Made by a program: the position numbers and the translations under genes. From Melampsora larici-populina 98AG31 (Eukaryota; Basidiomycota; Pucciniomycetes; Pucciniales; Melampsoraceae): 64,000 nucleotides of DNA. The notes under the pieces are model-generated. The model searched no databases, was not told the DNA's origin, and saw only the letters and a list, made by a program, of their open reading frames with translations. Positions 23,308-33,087 of this stretch are shown piece after piece. Numbering within the stretch: position 1 is the first letter of the stretch; each line of letters opens with the position of its first letter. The stretch covers positions 62,466-126,465 of the forward strand of contig NW_006768873.1 of assembly GCF_000204055.1 (NCBI RefSeq). The letters run 5' to 3'.

Positions 23308-23517
23308 TAGGGGGTTTCAAGTTCGTTTGTTTTTTGCGTAAAATTTATAAATTCAGACAAGTTGTCCGTAAAAAAAATTCTCCATAAAACCAACGTATTT
23401 TTAATTCGGGACACCTAAAAAGGTGTCCCGCTTTAAAAATTTTACGCATATTTTACAACAACAGGCAAGTTGTTGTAGCATAAAAATACGTAAAAATCTG
23501 CAACTTGAAACCCCCTA
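23308..23517. mobile_element. TA-flanked MITE, 210 bp
   Basis: The ends tagggggtttcaagtt (23308) and aacttgaaacccccta (ending 23517) are perfect inverted copies. An inner palindrome gggacacctaaaaaggtgtccc-like hairpin lies at 23408-23429. No coding content; TA at both ends suggests a mariner-type target. Confidence 0.8.
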
Positions 23518-23615
23518 ATAGCTAGGCGCATGATCCGTATTCTGTTATGCATAATACGTGATGTGTGCGTTTTGGGTTTTGGAAGACCTATTTTTGTTTT
23601 CTAATATTTATTATA

Positions 23616-23864
23616 TACAGTAGTTTTAAAAAACCTTGTCACAAATTTTTTCTTGAGCTAGGGGCCCAAGCTCAGCGGTTAAGCGTTTTTCATTAAAAGT
23701 GTGCCAAAGCAAAAAAAAAAAAGTGAACTGGATGTGCGCGAGTATGCATACTCGCAAGAAATATCCGAAGCCCCAAATGCCAAGTGGGCTGTGACTGATT
23801 TGAAAGCTGGATCATCCGTAATCCACTGGCACCATCCAATCCACCATTACCACCACATTCCCCT
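23616..23864 (+). promoter_or_regulatory. Left terminal inverted repeat and presumed promoter of the accessory gene
   Basis: It is nearly identical, inverted, to 33088-33335. It includes an A12 tract, the perfect 18 bp palindrome gcgagtatgcatactcgc (23738-23755) and a C/A/T-rich end (ccaccattaccaccacattcccc) typical of fungal leaders just upstream of start codons. The accessory gene begins about 100 bp further on, after a probable leader intron (23900-23959, gtaagt to tttcag). Confidence 0.65.
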
Positions 23865-23963
23865 TCTTTCAGCACAACACACTGAGTCAAGGAACACTTG
23901 TAAGTTCAAACCTGATTCACAGCCTTCTGATCAATTCTTTTGACATATGATTGTTTCAGTCCA

Positions 23964-25234
23964 ATGGAAAACAACAGTATTGGATTTGACTGCGCGGTTG
24001 AATACCACGTCTATTGTGATGCGGGAAACGAGAAAAAGCATGTCTGGAAGCCTTTTAGCAATCAACGAGCCTTCACTGTCCGAGTCATTCCCGACGTGAC
24101 AACCTTGGATGCATTCACCACCCTTGTTACTGATGCTAGCAACACTGATTGACCAGGTGTGGGGACCATGATCCTGGCTGATCGAAAATCTCCCTCACAT
24201 CCTTTGAACATCAAATGGCTGGGCTCTATTGCTAAGGTTCCGGAATATTTGAAGAGCCTTGATAAGCCTCTTAATACCGAGACTACCTTTCAGGATTGGG
24301 CTCGGAAGGCTCACCAATTTTCTGGAAAGCGAGCACTGCTTAACATCAAGATGGAGAAGCCGGTTTCTGAGGCTGCTCAAATGGCGTCAGTAAGTGATTG
24401 CATGGTCTTCAGTCTCTTTGCTACTCTAGCTTACATTTGTTGTAATGAAGAGTGAAGTTTTTGAAAGGGCTTCTCGCAAGATCCGCACCAGTGATGGACA
24501 ACCGGTCGAAAGGGTTAGTTTATTGTTTCAAGTCGGCAGATGCTATTGATGACTGAAACCTTTTCTTTCTTTCTTTCACTACAGGTCCATGGAGATCAAG
24601 ACGATGTCCATGCACACGATGCCTTGGTATCCAAGTTACTCAAGCAAGGCAAGCTTGACCCTAGGATCAATCGACAAATCCACATTTATTGGATCCCTAA
24701 AGATAACTTCAAACACTATGTCTTGCTTACCAGGGGTCACGCAATCAAATGGGCCAAGGCAATAGTGAATCCGTTTCATTCTTTACCTTTGATGACAGAC
24801 TGCTGAAACTTTTTGGTCTGCTTTAGCGTGATCCTGATATCCATGGAATATGTCCTCTCAACCCTCCTCGCGAGTTGTGGACGGCTGTGACGGCTGATCC
24901 ACCTCCAAGCCGCACTCCAAAGCACCGTCACGGGTATGTTGATGGTCTTTCTGAGATCAGAAACAAACAACTTCGTCCAGCTCCAGCATGTTCATTGTTG
25001 GATCGTCCGACTGCTAAGATGGAGGAGTACATTGATTTTCTCAAGATTGATGATCCCGAAGTCTTGAAAGTGCTCACTCGTGAGAAGATCACCGATTATC
25101 ACCAATTCAGCTCAGGATCGATAACCAAGGATGATCTTAAAAGTCTCGATCCATGTTTTCGCTTGGGAGTTATCAGCAAACTTTTAGATAATGTTAAGCA
25201 CTTTGACATGGTCCTGAAGTCAAGGACTGAATGA
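23964..25234 (+). pseudogene. Accessory gene of the mariner element, unknown protein with a SAM-like C terminus; one in-frame stop
   Basis: Exons 23964-24389, 24451-24513, 24585-24764 and 24827-25234 join in frame to 359 codons. The start is the ATG of MENNSIGFDCAV. A TGA at 24150-24152 (NTD*PGVGT) breaks the first exon; CGA is the one-step neighbour and would read Arg. I do not recognise the N-terminal 200 residues. The C-terminal 70 (YIDFLKIDD, DYHQFSSGSIT, LGVISKLLDNVKHF) resemble a sterile-alpha-motif-like helical bundle. It lies inside the left repeat of the Tc1/mariner element, opposite the transposase, so it may be a cofactor or cargo. A relic of the same 5' end occurs at about 34960-35215. 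Canonical introns and conserved phases indicate it was a real gene. Function unknown. Confidence 0.65.
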
Positions 25235-25362
25235 AGTTTTTGGTTTTCTCACTCAACTCAAAGCTTTTGTACCACAATCGAATGCTTTTTTTTGTAATGA
25301 ACTATCCTTTCAATCTCTCTACTCAATTGTTCAATTTGTTTGTTTCTCTCTCGATTTTGGTT

Positions 25363-25367
25363 CTTTC
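25363..25367. repeat. Copia target duplication, left (ctttc)
   Basis: Five bases identical to 30855-30859, directly outside the LTRs. Confidence 0.85.
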
Positions 25368-25637
25368 TGTAGTGACAGAGACTCGGATGAGTACTCTGCG
25401 TCTTGCTCGATGTCCAAACTCCAATGGTATTGCATAAGAATGAGATGCTAACCTGTAGTGACAGAGACTCGGATGAGTACTCTGCGTCTCGCTCGATGTC
25501 CAAACTCCAATGGTGGAGAGCCGGAACATCAAGGAGCGATACAACTATAAGAGTGAGTCCCTAAACCTAAGCCCCGAGCTTTGTCGTAGGCGTGGCCCCG
25601 CTCTCTATGTCTAGCCCTATGGCCTCCGGCCATAACA
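25368..25637 (-). repeat. 3' LTR of the copia element
   Basis: It has 270 bp with TG...CA ends. A block of about 60 bases starting tgtagtgacagagactcgg occurs twice inside it. It differs from the other LTR at two positions, both CpG in the other copy and TpG or CpA here. Confidence 0.95.
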
Positions 25638-25766
25638 CCCCCCCCCACGACAAGACAAAGCATATCCCTCCAACAAATGAAAACAGAAAAAAAACACACA
25701 CACATAAAACGCAAACAACAAACAAAAAATTAAACACCACAAAACAAAGAAACATAACATAAAAAT

Positions 25767-28700
25767 CTACTTCCTCCCCATGCACACCCCCAGATGACTA
25801 CGTGCCTCCTTGAAATTTAATGGACCAAGAGCTTTTCTGAAAGTATCTGCTAGTTGTTCACCACTGGGTACCCATTCCAGATCCACCTTTTTCTTGTAAA
25901 GTTGTTCGTTGATATAGTAGAACTCCCTTTCCGTATGTCTTGTACGTTTATTGGCGGAGTTGTTCTTGGAAACGTGAATTGATGATTTGTTGTCGCCAAG
26001 AATTAAGGGTATCGGCAGTTTCGGTAAGATATCTTGCACTAGAGACTGTAACCAGATTGTATCCCTACATGCTGCTCCGACAGCCATAAACTCCGCATGG
26101 CAAGTCGAAGTCGCTACGCATCCTTGACGTCGGGAGACCCAAGCAATAGGCACACCGTACAGCCTGGTGACATGCCCATACGTCGATCGGGCACACTCTC
26201 CTCCCCAGTTGGCATCAACGAAGGTTTCAACTTCTCGTCGATATGTGGTCCGTCTGGGGTTGATGTCGAGTCCCATGTTTGCCGTATCTCGAACATAACG
26301 TAGGAGGTGTCTTACCGCGTTCCAGTGTTCTTTCTGTGGTGATTTGGAATACCGCGCTAGAAAGTTGACAGGGAAAGCTAGGTCCGGGCGTGTCCCTACT
26401 GCTAGATAGCTTATGGCTCCCACGATACTCAAATACCTCCCGCTATCAGATGGTAATTGGTCCGTACATGTCGTCAGCAACAAGTTAGGCGGAACAGGGG
26501 TCGTTGCTGAGAATGAAGACAAGAGATCGTGGTTGTCCTTGATGATCTTGTTGGCCAAAGTCTTCTGTGAGAGCACGAAATGATTTTGTGAAACTCGGTC
26601 AATATTGACTCCTACAATGTCTGTCAGTTCATTTTCCCATTTGATCTCAATCTGTGATTTCAACTCCTTCTCTACCTCCTTCAACAACTCATCTGAATCA
26701 CTAGCTACAAAACCATCGTCCACGTGCAACCAGATCAGGCACATGTGCCCCTTGCGTCGTAAGACATAGAAACTAGGATCGAATTGACTCGGTTGAAAAC
26801 CTAAAGCACACAATTTCTCTTCCATAAACTTCCACCAACAACGAGCACCTTGTTTAGTTCCGTACAAGGCTTTCAGTAGCTTCATAACACGATTCATTTT
26901 GAAGCCAGGGGGAGATTTTACCCATACATCGTGATCTATCGGGCTGTTTAAGTAAGCTGCTATGACATCAAACCCACATACCCGTAAACCATAGTACGCT
27001 GCGACAACCAAAGCAACCCGCAGAGCGGCAAAAGTAGCTGTTGGTGCAAAAGTTTCTGTAAAATCGATGCCTTCAACCTGTGAGTAGCCTTTCGCAACGA
27101 GTCGCGCCTTGAAACGCCCGTCTCGTTTGATGGTAAACACCCATTTCAGATCCGTAAGGTGTTGACCTGGCGGGGGTTCACTCACTTCCCACACAGACAT
27201 GTCAGTAAAGCGCTTCAGTTCCTCAAGGCAGGCTGCTTTCCACTTTTCAGCTTCCGGTAGCCTCATCGCCTCAGTGTAAGATTTGGGAATGATTCCATAT
27301 GGCGACGTTTGGTTTTCTACCATAAGGGCAAGAGCGTCTTGTTCTTCAACTGCCTGTTCGCTATCAAAACTACCAAGCCGTAGAGCATTTAAAACATACT
27401 TTAGGCTTCCTTTCGACTTCTCTACGTCAGATAGAGCGTCGTTCGGTTGTGGTTGTTCTGTGGGTGGGGGTTGGGGCAAAGGAGGCCCATCAGACAAAAA
27501 ACGTGCTAGAGAGGAGTCCACCGTGGTGGTGATTTTGGTGTCAGGATCCCAAAAAGTCCAGCCTTTCTTTCCACGAGGATAGCCGACCATGAGCATTTTC
27601 TTTCCACGTACATCCAACTTACGACGAATCTCAGAGGGAATGTGTACGATGGCTGGTTCACCGAATGTTCTTAGGTAGTCAAGATGAGGCTTCTGACCGA
27701 ACATCATTTCATACGGTGTCATCAGCCCAGTAGCGGCATTGGGGATACGGTTGTGGATATGGGACGCAGCAGTGTGTGCATACGCCCACATATCTTCATC
27801 GAACTTTGCAGCATGCAACATCGTCCGACCCATATCCGAGATTGTATGTATTGATCTTTCCGCAATTCCGTTCTGGTGATGCTCATATCGGTTTGTCTGA
27901 TGGTTAATGATTCCGCGTGCTGCACACCACGCGTTCATTGCCTTCGAGGTATATTCACCGGCTCCGTCACTTCGAAGCTTTTTGACTTTGAAGCCGGTTT
28001 GACGCTCCAGGCGTTCCACAAAGTCATAAAACATCTGTGGTACCTGATCACGTTTTGCTACACATATTGATTCTGTGTAAGTCGTGGCGACGTCCCTGAA
28101 GTTGACCATGTAGCGTGCACCATTAGCCGATGGTGGGAAAGGCCCAGCTACATCGCTACAAATCAAATCCAGGGGTTTAAGTCGAGTACCAGAAGACAAG
28201 AGCGTAATAGAACGTAAGCTCTTGCTCATGAGACAGTCTTCACACGTAAATGGCGTCTTATCAATCTTGTCAGGGAGACCCGAGGCTATACCATGCTTAA
28301 GTATCCTTTGGATATTACGCATGCTGGTATGCCCAAAACGGCAATGCCATTTCAGTGCCTTGTTGATCGCAGGAGATGCTCCGACAGCGGACGCATTTGA
28401 TGATAGTTCAATCGGAGCAGGGTGCACAATTTGTGACTTCTGTGGTAGGTTGAGACATTCAGTTGCCGAGGCATGCATTACAGGAATGGTCCACCTCCTG
28501 TCAGTTAGGACAGAGGTTACAGTTCCACCACACGGGAATACAAGCTTCATCTTTCCATCCTTAGCCTCCCATGATCCACCTGATTGAATAAGTTGAGGGA
28601 TCGAGATGAGTGTACTGCTGGCCAGGGGTGAATAAAAGGTGTCCGGTACGGCAATTGATCTTCCGTCGTCTCCTTTGACGTGCATCGTCCCCGCATGTGT

Positions 28701-30554
28701 GACGTAAGCCTTAGGTGCTTTGGTCGCCACCCTTATTGGTATCGGCCTAGGAAGGACACGGACATCAGTTAAGCATGTGAGTTTACCAGTCACCGTATGG
28801 GTGGCACCAGTATCACTCACACCTTCGTCCGGGTTGTCCCACACCTCAGTGAGCGTACCCTCAGACGCCCAGATGCCATCAGGCAACGGCCCATCATCAT
28901 CCTCTACCCCTGTCGCATCCACAGTGAAAGCTGCCCCGTTCGCATCGATAAGGTTGAGACGAAAGGAACGAGGCGGAACGGGTTCACGACTAGTGGATGG
29001 TTGTGGCTGATGATGTTTTGGGGGGTACTTGGTCGGGCAGGTATCTGACCAATGGCCGGTATTGGAGCACACGAAACAGATGGAGTCCTTGTAAAGGGAT
29101 GGATGAAACTTCGACACAACGTTGGGAGCTGGTGGAACGTATTTCGGCGTGACTTGAGAACCGACTCGAGGTGTCAATTGGTATGTTCTGGTTGGGGTAT
29201 TAAGATAACGAGGTTGTGATGGTGGTGTATGAGCGAATACCCCTCTACCTCTCGAAGAAGTTGCTGATCTATAAGATACACCAGTATTACCAGCTCCACG
29301 TCTGTTCATACTAGGAGAAGTTTGAAAAGCATTGAAGTCTGCGTGATCATTGATGTCTAGTTGACTGAAGGTCGGAGTGATATTGTCGGTTTGATGGGTC
29401 TGTTTTTCAGCTCGAATTGTTTCTTCTACCTCACGCGCAGTGACTTGAATCGCTGGTGTAGATCGCAGTCGAGCATTCAATGTGTTATTCACGTTGGTAA
29501 AAGCATTACCCAGTCCAATTTGGTAGAGAACACCGGTGATCGAATCCTTAGTCCATTCAAAACCAGCTCTGTCCAGATCGGATATCTTCTGGTCGATTTT
29601 CCTGAAGTAGTCACCGATTTCAGAGACATCATCATACTTGATCTCCAGCACCTCTCTCCACGTAGCCATGTGACCGCTTCTACTTGGGAAGAAGAAGAGG
29701 CTCCTAATCGTACGTAAAGCGTCTTTAGCCGATCCAGAAAGGCGTCGTTGGATTTCGAAAGGTACGGCAAGTTCGATCATCGAGAATACAACACCGTCAC
29801 CATCGGGGTCCGTGATCGACATGTTCTCTTTGTCAAGGTAATTCTGAACTTTTGTGACTCGATCAATACATCTCTTCATCTTGAACTCCCATTCAACGTA
29901 GTTAGATCCATCGGGTTTGAGTTCGCTAACACAACCTTTTACAAAACCCGGCAATTGAAGTTGGAACTTGTTGGAACGGTAGTCTTCTATAGAAGCGGTA
30001 GATGGGGCTGTGTGGGGTGGTGGCTGTCGAGTTCCAGGCGGAGCGCCTGTCGGTGTGTTCCCGGTATTCGACATCGCGGTAGCAGTATTCGGTGTAAGAG
30101 TATAAATTCTTTTGATTTCTAAACGGGTAGCTTCAGAATATTGTGAGATTCGAGGGTTAGGAGTGAAAATGAGACCTTTCGGAGCAGAGAAGGGAACTTG
30201 AGATAACGGTATAGGCAGAGGTTTAGTTTGACGATTATGAAAGTAAGATTGCGGGGGCGAATGAATAGAAAGAAGTGAGAAACGAAAAATAAAGTGTAAT
30301 TTGTTGATAATAAGGGGAGGGTACAGAGAATCGGATGTAGGAGGGTATGTTGAACTAGTAATCGGTTTTGAACCGGGGTGATTCTTGAGTACTTCTGGAT
30401 GACTTCTAATAAACTTAGGTAACTCTATCTCGCTATTCTGTAATACTTCTTCTTTAACTTTCACTTTCTTCGTATATTTTCGCTTTACAATTGTCTTCAC
30501 TTCCCCGTAATCGTTTTTTCTCGTTTTCATGAAACTGTGACTATTGGCGTACAC
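25767..30554 (-). CDS. Copia gag-pol polyprotein
   Basis: An open frame of 1595 codons. The likely initiator is the Met at 30074 (MSNTGNTPTG), giving about 1435 residues; the upstream part would be leader. In order, counting from the first Met: a UBN2-type Gag region (about 215-370), zinc knuckle CFVCSNTGHWSDTC (about 491), protease SDTGATH (about 580), GAG-pre-integrase HCRFGH...CEDC (about 730-780), integrase D-D-E in SDVAGP, RSDGAGEY and NGIAERS (about 800-900), reverse transcriptase with KARLVAKGYSQ and the catalytic LHVDDG (about 1278), and RNase H with DANWGGE and GDNKSSIHVSK (about 1450-1525). All signature residues are intact and there is no frameshift between Gag and Pol. The element should replicate through a cytoplasmic VLP and integrate in the nucleus, and is potentially competent. 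Confidence 0.95.
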   Translation of the reverse strand: MYANSHSFMKTRKNDYGEVKTIVKRKYTKKVKVKEEVLQNSEIELPKFIRSHPEVLKNHPGSKPITSSTYPPTSDSLYPPLIINKLHFIFRFSLLSIHSPPQSYFHNRQTKPLPIPLSQVPFSAPKGLIFTPNPRISQYSEATRLEIKRIYTLTPNTATAMSNTGNTPTGAPPGTRQPPPHTAPSTASIEDYRSNKFQLQLPGFVKGCVSELKPDGSNYVEWEFKMKRCIDRVTKVQNYLDKENMSITDPDGDGVVFSMIELAVPFEIQRRLSGSAKDALRTIRSLFFFPSRSGHMATWREVLEIKYDDVSEIGDYFRKIDQKISDLDRAGFEWTKDSITGVLYQIGLGNAFTNVNNTLNARLRSTPAIQVTAREVEETIRAEKQTHQTDNITPTFSQLDINDHADFNAFQTSPSMNRRGAGNTGVSYRSATSSRGRGVFAHTPPSQPRYLNTPTRTYQLTPRVGSQVTPKYVPPAPNVVSKFHPSLYKDSICFVCSNTGHWSDTCPTKYPPKHHQPQPSTSREPVPPRSFRLNLIDANGAAFTVDATGVEDDDGPLPDGIWASEGTLTEVWDNPDEGVSDTGATHTVTGKLTCLTDVRVLPRPIPIRVATKAPKAYVTHAGTMHVKGDDGRSIAVPDTFYSPLASSTLISIPQLIQSGGSWEAKDGKMKLVFPCGGTVTSVLTDRRWTIPVMHASATECLNLPQKSQIVHPAPIELSSNASAVGASPAINKALKWHCRFGHTSMRNIQRILKHGIASGLPDKIDKTPFTCEDCLMSKSLRSITLLSSGTRLKPLDLICSDVAGPFPPSANGARYMVNFRDVATTYTESICVAKRDQVPQMFYDFVERLERQTGFKVKKLRSDGAGEYTSKAMNAWCAARGIINHQTNRYEHHQNGIAERSIHTISDMGRTMLHAAKFDEDMWAYAHTAASHIHNRIPNAATGLMTPYEMMFGQKPHLDYLRTFGEPAIVHIPSEIRRKLDVRGKKMLMVGYPRGKKGWTFWDPDTKITTTVDSSLARFLSDGPPLPQPPPTEQPQPNDALSDVEKSKGSLKYVLNALRLGSFDSEQAVEEQDALALMVENQTSPYGIIPKSYTEAMRLPEAEKWKAACLEELKRFTDMSVWEVSEPPPGQHLTDLKWVFTIKRDGRFKARLVAKGYSQVEGIDFTETFAPTATFAALRVALVVAAYYGLRVCGFDVIAAYLNSPIDHDVWVKSPPGFKMNRVMKLLKALYGTKQGARCWWKFMEEKLCALGFQPSQFDPSFYVLRRKGHMCLIWLHVDDGFVASDSDELLKEVEKELKSQIEIKWENELTDIVGVNIDRVSQNHFVLSQKTLANKIIKDNHDLLSSFSATTPVPPNLLLTTCTDQLPSDSGRYLSIVGAISYLAVGTRPDLAFPVNFLARYSKSPQKEHWNAVRHLLRYVRDTANMGLDINPRRTTYRREVETFVDANWGGECARSTYGHVTRLYGVPIAWVSRRQGCVATSTCHAEFMAVGAACRDTIWLQSLVQDILPKLPIPLILGDNKSSIHVSKNNSANKRTRHTEREFYYINEQLYKKKVDLEWVPSGEQLADTFRKALGPLNFKEARSHLGVCMGRK

Positions 30555-30584
30555 TCACCGCAGTGGCAGTGCGGGCTTATAACC

Positions 30585-30854
30585 TGTAGTGACAGAGACT
30601 CGGATGAGTACTCTGCGTCTCGCTCGATGTCCAAACTCCAATGGTATTGCATAAGAATGAGATGCTAACCTGTAGTGACAGAGACTCGGATGAGTACTCT
30701 GCGTCTCGCTCGATGTCCAAACTCCAATGGTGGAGAGCCGGAACATCGAGGAGCGATACAACTATAAGAGTGAGTCCCTAAACCTAAGCCCCGAGCTTTG
30801 TCGTAGGCGTGGCCCCGCTCTCTATGTCTAGCCCTATGGCCTCCGGCCATAACA
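30585..30854 (-). repeat. 5' LTR of the copia element
   Basis: 270 bp, TG...CA ends, followed by ctttc (30855-30859). Same internal duplication as the other LTR. It should hold the promoter for the minus-strand transcript. Confidence 0.95.
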
Positions 30855-30859
30855 CTTTC

Positions 30860-31717
30860 TTCCAATAGTGCAATTTAACACAATAGAGTTCTTTTTTTAC
30901 TGAACTCGGATCAAAGGGCTAGAGTGTGTTGCTGCTCGTTTACAAGTATTGAATTGATTTGAACTGAATCAAATCTTTACTCATACTGCTGGATGCAAGC
31001 GAAGTTGGTTCCAAGTTCCTCAATGATCATGTAGTCTCACAATCGATCCTACTCAAGGGTTCACACTGGATCTGAATCTGGAAAGATTGCCACAGGATTG
31101 ATCAAAATCTCTTGTTTCTAACGATCAAAAACTCTTGTTTCTAAATTCACTTGCATCGATCTTTGTACAATTTGCTTTACTTTATCAAAATGTTGATTTG
31201 GAAACTTGTATAATGATTTGTACACAATATTGAGTTCTATTTGCTGAGAATCAGATCGTACCAAAAACAAAAAACATTGCTAACAATCAGATCGAGAACG
31301 TTCAAACTGTTCAAAACGTTCAAACTGTTCTTAAATTCACGATTTCAATTCTTGACTTTCACATCTGTATGGCTGTATTGAGTAAGACTGCCGATTTGAT
31401 TGAGCTTTGGCTAGAGCGACCTGTGAGAACTGTCTTTGATGATTGGTGAGAGAATGGAGGGTTGATTTGAAGAAGATAAAAGTGAAGTAGATGGCTGAAG
31501 AGATCGATTGAGATCGATTGATAAGGCTGTATTGAGTAAGACTGCTGATTCGATCGAGCTTTGGCTAGAGCGACTGTGAGAACTATCTTTGATGGATGTT
31601 GATTTGAAGAAGATAAAAGTGAAGTAGATGGCTGAAGAGATTGATTGAGAGAGATTGATCAAGAGGGTGAGATTTGGATTCGATCGGGATTTGATGATAA
31701 AGCTAGGAACTAACTTC
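30860..31717. repeat. Mariner interior between the copia insertion and the transposase, with a duplicated 3' flank
   Basis: No gene is visible. A unit of about 140 bases (ggctgtattgagtaagactg, later gaagataaaagtgaagtag) occurs at about 31371-31510 and 31525-31665 as a near-perfect direct repeat, just beyond the transposase stop codon. It may be part of its 3' UTR. Confidence 0.6.
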
Positions 31718-33078
31718 TCAATATCCAGCCTCATCCCCATCCTCGTCTTCAAAATCCTCCTCCTCCTCATAATCATAATCATAATCATAATCCTCTTCAT
31801 CATCATCTTCGTAATCCTCGTCATCATCATCTTCGTAATCCTCGTCATCTTCGTAATTTTCCTCATCTTCATAATCCTCATCATTATCAAAGTGATAGTA
31901 CTCCGGTGGTAAATCATAGCCACAACTGAAATACCAACGTGCTAATAATGTTGGAGTGACACATTCCTCGGCATGATCACGTATAACCATGTCTAAGTCT
32001 TCATCCGAGAGTTCAAGAATTCCGTTTCTTCTGAATCGAATCTTGATTACTGAAAAGAGCATCTCAATAGGGTTGAGTTCGGGGCAATAAGGTGGCAAAT
32101 AAATGAGTCAAACACCTAGAAGCAACCCGTATGAAAGAGACAGGAGTCCAGTCAGTTAGGAACAGACATCACCCATTGAGCACGTACCTCGCTCTTCGCA
32201 AAGCTCTGCTATGCGACCACCATGATGAATTCTGGCATTGTCCATAACAAGGACACTGTTGACGGCAGGAAAAGGATTCATTGCAGGGAGCTTTTCGAGA
32301 AACAAGGTATTAGCAAAGAGGACATGTACAATAGAACAATCAAACTTACTAGCTGGAACTCGAGGAAAGTTTCAAATCGTTTTCGATCAATGCTACCCTC
32401 GCGGACCGTCATTGCAAGCATCCCATTCAATCCAATTGCGGGTAGAAGCGAATATCTCTTCGCATTAGTGCGTTTGATCCATCTAGTCACACGTTTCCCC
32501 GATGGTGAACGCCCAAAGACTCGCATTAGGTCCCTTTCACAGATAGCACTCTCGTCTTTGAAACAATGTCAGTTGAGCACATGTAAAGAGTGAGAGATGA
32601 GTTAAAACAACACACCTGTGAATACCAAGGCTTCGGCAGGGACATTTTCCATCTTCTCAATATAGCATGCACGCTTGTAAAAGTCTTTGCGAATATGTGA
32701 CGTGTGAGCTTTCTTAAGAGTAAGGTGTAGTCGCTGATTGAGCTCGTTATGAATTGTTTCAAGGGACGGAAGTTTTCCATTTGAATCGTACAGTTGTTCG
32801 CGAATCTCGTCCAGAAACAGTTGGGGTTGCTCTGCTACCAACAAGGTGATAAACTCCTGATCCTCTTCATTCAGGCTTCTTGGTCGCCCACGTTGTTTGT
32901 AATCTCTCGGATTGCGAATCACTCGCATGGTTGACTCGTACAGGGCCATCCAGCGTTGGAAAGAGCGATGTGAGATGTTTTCCCCAAGTACGTCTCGAAC
33001 GTGGTCCTCTGTGTGTCCTTCAAGGAGCAATCGAATGGCAATAGTCTTGATTGCTGCGCAGTATTTTCGGTAGACCAT
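31718..33078 (-). pseudogene. Tc1/mariner (IS630-type) DDE transposase with an acidic C-terminal tail; one in-frame stop
   Basis: Minus-strand exons 33078-32616, 32555-32350, 32290-32188 and 32115-31718 join in frame to 390 codons. An N-terminal helix-turn-helix (SHRSFQRWMALYE, then GRPRSLN) is followed by the catalytic triad: D in FTDESAICERD, D in VMDNARIHHGG, and E in LPPYCPELNPIE. The last 55 residues are almost entirely Asp, Glu and Tyr, which is unusual for this family and comes from a trinucleotide-like repeat at 31730-31890. A TGA at 32108-32110 lies just before LIYLPPYC, where relatives have Arg (CGA), so this copy is probably inactive. The start codon is 9 bp inside the right inverted repeat. 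Confidence 0.85.
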
Positions 33079-33087
33079 GGTTGAGGA

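Larger units (their letters stand above)
25368..30854 (-). mobile_element. Complete Ty1/copia LTR retrotransposon, 5487 bp
   Basis: Two 270 bp direct LTRs (25368-25637 and 30585-30854) begin TG and end CA, are flanked by ctttc, and bracket one uninterrupted minus-strand gag-pol frame. The plus-strand run of nine C at 25638-25646 is a polypurine tract on the coding strand next to the 3' LTR. The 5' LTR is the right one; its adjacent sequence (ggttataagcccgc on the minus strand) is a candidate primer-binding site. The LTRs differ at only two positions, so the insertion is young. It is nested in the mariner element between the accessory gene and the transposase. Confidence 0.95.

Noticed and set aside
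23701..23943. Frame inside the mariner left repeat that could be an N-terminal exon of the accessory gene.
   Set aside because: The same frame occurs in the right repeat upstream of the transposase, and splicing it onward gives the wrong phase for the accessory frame. It is more likely leader or promoter sequence.
25529..25785. Short minus-strand frames with hydrophobic residues next to the copia 3' LTR.
   Set aside because: They lie in the LTR and polypurine-tract region; LTR-derived artefacts.
31655..31912. Hydrophobic plus-strand frame rich in Ile.
   Set aside because: It is the antisense of the Asp/Glu repeat tail of the transposase, a simple-repeat artefact.
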